Below are positions 58,968 to 64,000 of a DNA stretch of 64,000 nt, in pieces. Under the pieces are notes generated by a model. The model did no database searches, had not been told where the DNA came from, and was given only the letters and a program-made list of their open reading frames with translations. This stretch comes from Citrobacter freundii. GTDB taxonomy: Bacteria > Pseudomonadota > Gammaproteobacteria > Enterobacterales > Enterobacteriaceae. The stretch's first letter is position 1. Each line of letters begins with the position of its first letter. Where the stretch lies: contig NZ_JAALBX010000003.1 of NCBI RefSeq assembly GCF_011077955.1, forward strand, positions 186,001 through 250,000, in the 5' to 3' direction. The position numbers were made by a program, and so were the translations under genes.

Positions 58968-59303
58968 ATGATAAGCACTGTTGCGCTGTTTTGGGCCTTG
59001 TGTGTGGTATGCGTCGTGAACATGGTGCGCTACTTCTCATCGTTGCGTGCGCTGCTTGTGGTGCTTCGTGGTTGTGATCCCTTGCTTTATCAGTACGTAG
59101 ATGGCAGCGGTTTTTTCACATCTCATGGTCAGCCTAATAAGCAGATGCGACTGGTCTGGTACATTTATGCTCAACGTTATCGCGATCATCATGACGACGA
59201 ATTCATCCGCCGCTGTGAGCGAGTACGGTGTCATTTTATATTAACCAGCGCGCTATGCGGCCTCGTTATGGTGTCTCTCATCGCTTTGATGATATGGCAC
59301 TAA
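58968..59303 (+). CDS. uspB: Universal stress protein B
   Basis: Small inner-membrane protein of 111 residues, the same length as E. coli UspB, with a membrane segment at each end (about 3-20 and 88-108) and a basic middle. E. coli UspB is RpoS-controlled and supports ethanol resistance in stationary phase. GGGGAGG lies just upstream of the ATG. Confidence 0.95.
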   Translation: MISTVALFWALCVVCVVNMVRYFSSLRALLVVLRGCDPLLYQYVDGSGFFTSHGQPNKQMRLVWYIYAQRYRDHHDDEFIRRCERVRCHFILTSALCGLVMVSLIALMIWH

Positions 59304-59310
59304 TAAAAAA

Positions 59311-59336
59311 AGCGGGCAATGCCCGCTCTTTTTTTA
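59311..59336 (+). terminator. Terminator after uspB
   Basis: AGCGGGC and GCCCGCT form a stem with loop AAT followed by CTTTTTTT, eight bases after the uspB stop. The A run before it also gives a T run on the minus strand for pitA. Confidence 0.85.
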
Positions 59337-59348
59337 ATTACCGCACTG

Positions 59349-60845
59349 TCAGATAAAGTGCAGTGCAATCCAGTACAGCGCGCCGGAAAGCGCAATGGAT
59401 GCTGGCAGCGTAAATACCCACGCCATCAGAATGCTTTTCACCGTACGGCTTTGCAAACCACCGCCATCAACTAACATGGTCCCGGCAACGGACGACGACA
59501 GCACGTGCGTTGTGGAAACCGGCATACCGGTGTAACTTGCCACGCCGATAGAGATTGCCGCCGTCATTTGCGCCGACATCCCCTGGGCGTAAGTCATCCC
59601 TTTTTTACCGATTTTCTCGCCAATCGTGGTGGCCACGCGACGCCAGCCAATCATGGTGCCGATACCCAGCGCCAACGCGACCGCCATAATGATCCAAACC
59701 GGCGCATATTCGATGGTGTAAAGCAGGTCGGCTTTCAGCTCTTTAAGGTAGCGTTTGTCTTCCGGTTTAGTTTCCGGCAAGCCTGCCACTTTATCGGCGG
59801 TATCAGCGATACACAGCAGCATACGACGCATATGGCTACGCTCTTCGACGTTCAGCGTGTCGTAGTTCTCAAGGCCCGTCAGCATCGTTTTCGCGCGTTG
59901 CAGAGCCAGCATGGCGCGGTTAGCGTCACAATGGAATTCCTGCGGTGTGCTCTTCACGGCTTCCGGCGTTGGGATAACGGGGCTCATATCAATCACGTGC
60001 TTAATGGCATCACCATGCTGCTGAAAATAGTTTTCAACGTGGTTGATAGCATCACGGGTACGGGTGATGTCGTAACCAGAGGCATTCATGTTGACCACAA
60101 AGCCTGCGGGCGCAACGCCAATCAATACCAGCATGATTAAGCCGATGCCTTTCTGCCCGTCGTTAGCACCGTGAGAGAAGCTCACGCCGATAGCGGAAAG
60201 GATAAGCGCGATACGGGTCCAGAACGGAGGTTTTTTCTTTCCGTCTTTCTTCTCACGCTCGGCTGGCGTCAGGTGAATACGGGCGCGTTTTTTGGTGCCG
60301 CTCCAGTAGCGACGTAGCAAAAACACCAGTCCGCCTGCGAACACCAGACCGACAATAGGAGAAATAATCAGAGAACCGAAAATATTAAGGACTTTCGGGA
60401 TATTCAGCGCGTCAACCACGGATGTGCCGGTCATCAACGCATTGGTTAAACCAATACCGATAATCGCGCCAATCAGGGTGTGGGAGCTGGACGCCGGCAG
60501 GCCCAAATACCAGGTGCCGAGGTTCCAGATGATCGCTGCCAACAACATAGAAAACACCATGGCCAGGCCATGAGCGGAACCTACATTCAGCAACAGATCG
60601 GTAGGGAGCATATGAACAATGGCATAGGCTACGCTTAACCCACCCAGCAATACGCCGAGAAAGTTAAACACCGCTGCCATTACCACTGCAAGTTGCGAAC
60701 GCATCGCTCGCGTATAAATAACCGTTGCAACTGCGTTCGCCGTATCATGAAAGCCATTAATAGCTTCATAAAACAGGACAAAGCCCAGAGCAAGCAAAAG
60801 CAAAAGGCCGGTATGAAGATCCAGGCCGGCAAATAAATGTAGCAT
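59349..60845 (-). CDS. pitA: Low-affinity phosphate:proton symporter PitA
   Basis: Constitutive inner-membrane importer of metal-phosphate complexes, 498 residues. Both PiT signature halves are present: [12 protein letters not shown] near residue 30 and the mirrored [12 protein letters not shown] near residue 223. About ten membrane segments surround a hydrophilic central loop (190-205 and 275-365). It lies beside uspB and yhiN as in E. coli. Confidence 0.96.
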   Translation of the reverse strand: MLHLFAGLDLHTGLLLLLALGFVLFYEAINGFHDTANAVATVIYTRAMRSQLAVVMAAVFNFLGVLLGGLSVAYAIVHMLPTDLLLNVGSAHGLAMVFSMLLAAIIWNLGTWYLGLPASSSHTLIGAIIGIGLTNALMTGTSVVDALNIPKVLNIFGSLIISPIVGLVFAGGLVFLLRRYWSGTKKRARIHLTPAEREKKDGKKKPPFWTRIALILSAIGVSFSHGANDGQKGIGLIMLVLIGVAPAGFVVNMNASGYDITRTRDAINHVENYFQQHGDAIKHVIDMSPVIPTPEAVKSTPQEFHCDANRAMLALQRAKTMLTGLENYDTLNVEERSHMRRMLLCIADTADKVAGLPETKPEDKRYLKELKADLLYTIEYAPVWIIMAVALALGIGTMIGWRRVATTIGEKIGKKGMTYAQGMSAQMTAAISIGVASYTGMPVSTTHVLSSSVAGTMLVDGGGLQSRTVKSILMAWVFTLPASIALSGALYWIALHFI

Positions 60846-61072
60846 AGACGTTACGCCATCTTGAGGACATGAACGCGCCGCATTATCAGGGACTTTCGCG
60901 GCAGGGGCAAAGTGAAATATAGACTTTTTTTGACAGTTAATCGCGTAACGTCAATGAACGCAAAGATTTACCCTTTATATATCAAATGGCTGCATTATTG
61001 CAGGGGCATATTGCTGGTGCGACCAGCTAAGAAACTTTACAATTCGCCACCTCAATATCAGGGGAGCAGGGT

Positions 61073-62266
61073 GTGGAAACGTTTGATGCAGTGATTATCG
61101 GCGCAGGTGCGGCGGGTTTATTTTGCGCGGCGCAGGCCGGGCAGAGGGGATTACGGGTTTTGCTGCTGGATAACGGTAAAAAACCGGGACGCAAAATTCT
61201 AATGTCCGGTGGCGGTCGCTGTAACTTCACCAACCTGTATGTTGAGCCCGCCGCTTATCTGAGCGCGAACCCGCACTTTTGTAAGTCCGCCCTGGCGCGC
61301 TATACCCAGTGGGATTTTATCGATCTGGTGAATAAATATAATATCGCCTGGCATGAGAAAACCCTGGGTCAGCTATTTTGTGACGATTCGGCTGAGCAAA
61401 TTGTCGATATGCTGGTGGCGGAATGCGCGAAAGGCGATGTCACGATGCGCTTGCGCAGTGAAGTGCTCAGCATAGAGCGTGATGAAGAAGGCTATCTGTT
61501 GACGCTTAATGGCGACAGCGTACGCACGCCGAAACTGGTTATCGCAAGCGGCGGGCTTTCTATGCCCGGCCTTGGCGCTACGCCGTTTGGCTATAAAGTG
61601 GCGGAGCAATTTGGCCTCAAGGTGCTGCCGACTCGCGCAGGCCTCGTGCCATTTACCCTGCATAAACCGCTGCTTGAGGCGCTCCAGGTGCTGTCAGGCG
61701 TTTCGGTGCCATCGATCGTCAGCGCAGAAGACGGCACGGTATTTCGTGAAAACGTATTGTTTACCCATCGTGGGCTATCCGGCCCGGCTATCCTGCAAAT
61801 TTCCAGCTACTGGCAGCCTGGCGAAAAAGTCACCATTAATCTTCTTCCCGACTGCGATCTTGCCGCGTTCCTTGATGAGCAGCGTAACGCCCACCCTAAT
61901 CAGAGCCTGAAAAACACCCTGGGGCTACAGTTACCGAAGCGGTTAATCGACATCCTGCAGCAGATGGGGCAAATCCCGGACTGCACCCTGAAGCAACTCA
62001 ATGTGCGCCAGCAAGAAGCGGTAGTCGACTTGCTGAGCGCATGGCAGGTTCAGCCGAACGGGACGGAAGGGTATCGTACCGCCGAAGTGACGCTCGGCGG
62101 CGTCGACACGCACGCGCTGTCCTCACGCACGATGGAGGCCCGTGATGTGCCGGGGCTGTATTTTATCGGTGAGGTGATGGATGTGACTGGCTGGCTCGGC
62201 GGGTATAACTTCCAGTGGGCCTGGGCATCCGCGTGGGCATGCGCTCAGGCGTTAAGCGAGTCGTAA
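61073..62266 (+). CDS. yhiN: HI0933-like flavoprotein YhiN
   Basis: FAD/NAD(P)-binding protein of 397 residues similar to E. coli YhiN, an uncharacterised predicted oxidoreductase. The N-terminal dinucleotide motif is IIGAGAAGLFCA (8-19), followed by KPGRKILMSGGGRCNFTN (38-55), the family signature, and a second FAD contact near the C-terminus (YFIGEVMDVTGWLGGYNFQWAW). The start is GTG with GGGGAG at 61061-61066. Substrate unknown. Confidence 0.92.
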   Translation: METFDAVIIGAGAAGLFCAAQAGQRGLRVLLLDNGKKPGRKILMSGGGRCNFTNLYVEPAAYLSANPHFCKSALARYTQWDFIDLVNKYNIAWHEKTLGQLFCDDSAEQIVDMLVAECAKGDVTMRLRSEVLSIERDEEGYLLTLNGDSVRTPKLVIASGGLSMPGLGATPFGYKVAEQFGLKVLPTRAGLVPFTLHKPLLEALQVLSGVSVPSIVSAEDGTVFRENVLFTHRGLSGPAILQISSYWQPGEKVTINLLPDCDLAAFLDEQRNAHPNQSLKNTLGLQLPKRLIDILQQMGQIPDCTLKQLNVRQQEAVVDLLSAWQVQPNGTEGYRTAEVTLGGVDTHALSSRTMEARDVPGLYFIGEVMDVTGWLGGYNFQWAWASAWACAQALSES

Positions 62267-62454
62267 ATCCACCCTAAGGTTGGTTATAAGAACAACGCGT
62301 AGCGAGTGGAGTGTTAGCGAATAAATACTGCGAGGCGAATCTTTTTACGCTCTCGCTGACGTCGTGATCGCGCTTTTGCACTCAACCTCAGTGTGCCTGT
62401 ATTCACGGCGTCAGACCTGATAATCCTTCCAGAAAGGCCGCCTTGCCGCGTTAG

Positions 62455-62478
62455 TGAGTGCCTCCGAAGAGGCACTCA
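62455..62478 (-). terminator. Hairpin downstream of xylA
   Basis: TGAGTGCCTC and GAGGCACTCA form a perfect 10-bp stem; on the minus strand the loop is TTCG closed by C-G, a very stable UUCG tetraloop. It starts nine bases after the xylA stop. No T run follows. Confidence 0.65.
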
Positions 62479-62486
62479 ATCGCGCT

Positions 62487-63806
62487 TTAGCCGAAGATGT
62501 AGGCGTTGACGAGGTTTTCGAGTGATTCCTGATGCCCGCTTTGATGTTGAGGATTCAGGTTATGCTGTTCAGCGTACTGCGCGAGTTGTGCGAGGGACAT
62601 TTGCCCTTTCAGAATATGCTGGCCCAGCTCGCCATCCCAACCGGCATAACGTTTGGCCAGGCGTCTACCCAATTCGCCGTCTTCGATCATGCGCGCGGCG
62701 ATTTTGAGTGACAGTGCCATCACGTCCATTGCGCCAATGTGCCCATAGAACAGGTCATACTTATCGGTGCTCTGACGGCGTACTTTGGCATCAAAGTTCA
62801 GGCCACCCGTGGTGAAACCGCCTGCTTTAAGTATTTCGTACATCACCAGAGCGTTCTCTTCTACGCTGTTCGGGAACTGGTCGGTATCCCAACCCAATTG
62901 CGGATCGCCACGGTTTGCATCAACGGAGCCGAAAATACCCAGAGAAATGGCGCTGGCTATTTCATGGTGGAAAGCATGCCCGGCAAGGGTGGCGTGGTTG
63001 GCTTCAATGTTAACTTTGATCTCTTTTTCCAGACCGAATTGTTTGAGGAAGCCATACACCGTTGCGACATCATAATCGTATTGATGTTTAGTCGGTTCTT
63101 GCGGTTTAGGTTCGATAAGCAATGTGCCGCGAAAACCAATCTTGTATTTGTGGTCGACGACCATCTGCAAGAAGCGACCAACTTGCTCGCGCTCCTGGCG
63201 CAAGTCAGTATTCAGCAGGGTTTCATAACCTTCACGGCCGCCCCAAAGAACATAGTTTTCGCCGCCCAACTGATGGGTGGCATTCATCGCGGTAACAACC
63301 TGGGTCGCCGCCCAGGAAAACACCTCGGGATCGGGGTTGGTGGCAGCGCCCGCGCCGTAGCGCTGATTGGTAAAGCAGTTGGCCGTACCCCACAGCAATT
63401 TCAGACCGGTTTGTTGCTGTTTTTGGGCCAGTACGTCGGTCATTTTCCCCATATTATTCAGATATTCTTTCAGCGATGCCCCTTCCGGTGAAACGTCCAC
63501 ATCGTGAAAGCAGTAATAAGGCACATTGAGTTTGTGAAAGAATTCAAAAGCCACGTCAGCTTTTAGATTTGCAAGCGCAAGCGCATCACCCGGTTGCTGC
63601 CAGGGCCGTTCAAAAGAGCCGACGCCAAACATATCTGCGCCATTCCAGCAGAAGTTGTGCCAATAACAGGCGGCAAAGCGAAGATGCTCTTCCATCCGTT
63701 TTCCAAGCACGATTTCATCCGGATTATAGTGGCGAAAAGCGAGTGGGTTTGATGTTTCAGGCCCTTCAAAACGTACGCGGTCAAGCTGGTCAAAATAAGT
63801 TGGCAT
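62487..63806 (-). CDS. xylA: Xylose isomerase
   Basis: Cytosolic metal-dependent enzyme that converts D-xylose to D-xylulose. From the ATG at 63806 ([11 protein letters not shown]) it has 439 residues, close to E. coli XylA. The catalytic His and Asp are in [12 protein letters not shown] (near 100-110), and metal-binding residues are in [26 protein letters not shown] and [14 protein letters not shown] eight to nine bases before the ATG supports the start over the frame's extension to 63821. In E. coli xylB follows in the same operon; here the gene ends at a hairpin and the next gene, yhiN, converges. Confidence 0.97.
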   Translation of the reverse strand: MPTYFDQLDRVRFEGPETSNPLAFRHYNPDEIVLGKRMEEHLRFAACYWHNFCWNGADMFGVGSFERPWQQPGDALALANLKADVAFEFFHKLNVPYYCFHDVDVSPEGASLKEYLNNMGKMTDVLAQKQQQTGLKLLWGTANCFTNQRYGAGAATNPDPEVFSWAATQVVTAMNATHQLGGENYVLWGGREGYETLLNTDLRQEREQVGRFLQMVVDHKYKIGFRGTLLIEPKPQEPTKHQYDYDVATVYGFLKQFGLEKEIKVNIEANHATLAGHAFHHEIASAISLGIFGSVDANRGDPQLGWDTDQFPNSVEENALVMYEILKAGGFTTGGLNFDAKVRRQSTDKYDLFYGHIGAMDVMALSLKIAARMIEDGELGRRLAKRYAGWDGELGQHILKGQMSLAQLAQYAEQHNLNPQHQSGHQESLENLVNAYIFG

Positions 63807-63874
63807 AATGAACTCCCTCAACGGGTAAGCGGAAAATGAGCGACATTGAGATCATCATGTATTTTGCAGAATGC

Positions 63875-63894
63875 TTGCTCAATTATGTTATTTC
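63875..63894 (-). promoter_or_regulatory. Candidate XylR-type activator site upstream of xylA
   Basis: The minus-strand sequence GAAATAACATAATTGAGCAA, 69-88 bp before xylA, resembles the xylA upstream region of E. coli as I remember it. A TGTGA half-site at 63921-63925 could belong to a CRP site. Both are recollection-based and unverified. Confidence 0.45.
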
Positions 63895-64000
63895 GTTCGG
63901 AGGTTAAGAAAATCCTTAAGTGTGAATGGTGTCGAAAAAATTAAATAACGTGATTAGCAAAATGTTCTCCACCTAAAACCCTCACTTACCACGTGGAAAA

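Overview
The window is chromosomal DNA from a member of the Enterobacteriaceae. Most genes match Escherichia coli K-12 genes at close to full length (bisC, tag, yhjX, eptB, dppABCDF, dctA, kdgK, prlC, gor, dtpB, uspA, uspB, pitA, yhiN, xylA), and a canonical proK tRNA is present. The genus cannot be fixed by reading alone; gene content fits the Enterobacter/Kosakonia side of the family. No insertion sequence, prophage, CRISPR array or rRNA operon was seen.

Layout. 1-7.9 kb: bisC, yiaC-tag, yhjY, yhjX (with an array of YpdB-like boxes), eptB and proK. 7.9-16.4 kb: a duplicated proK 3' end, a diguanylate cyclase, and the dipeptide transporter operon dppABCDF. 16.4-25.8 kb: pgaABCD for poly-N-acetylglucosamine, followed by the divergent EAL protein YhjK; in E. 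coli K-12 this place is held by the cellulose (bcs) locus. 25.9-38.4 kb: dctA, yhjJ, yhjG, pdeH, kdgK, then rsmJ-prlC, rlmJ and gor. 38.4-42.3 kb: an operon for a YjiM-type 2-hydroxyacyl-CoA-dehydratase-like iron-sulfur protein, its ATPase activator and a DUF3343 protein, then yciE and a manganese catalase. 43-51.1 kb: an accessory block made mostly of envelope proteins and peptidase-like folds (MASE1-PAS protein, HdeD-like membrane protein with a permuted papain-like domain, MipA-like porin, DUF4105 protein, small membrane protein, secreted ClpP-like protein, P1/S58 peptidase, HEPN membrane protein). 51.3-64 kb: GNAT, SDR/yhjC, yhjD, yhjE, dtpB, uspA/uspB, pitA, yhiN and xylA.

Themes. Second-messenger control of surface polymer: one GGDEF enzyme, the GGDEF-EAL protein YhjK and PdeH surround the PNAG operon, and an orphan MASE1-PAS protein lies further on. 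Peptide and acid uptake: dpp, dtpB, dctA, yhjX and yhjE. Stress: katN-yciE, gor, uspA/B and a sigma-32-type promoter before prlC-rsmJ.

Compared with E. coli K-12 the order is rearranged: the yhjG-pdeH-kdgK block is inverted relative to dctA-yhjJ, rsmJ-prlC is separated from dtpB, and xylA lies next to yhiN without xylB downstream. The least understood parts are the 43-51 kb block and the YjiM/YjiL/DUF3343 operon.
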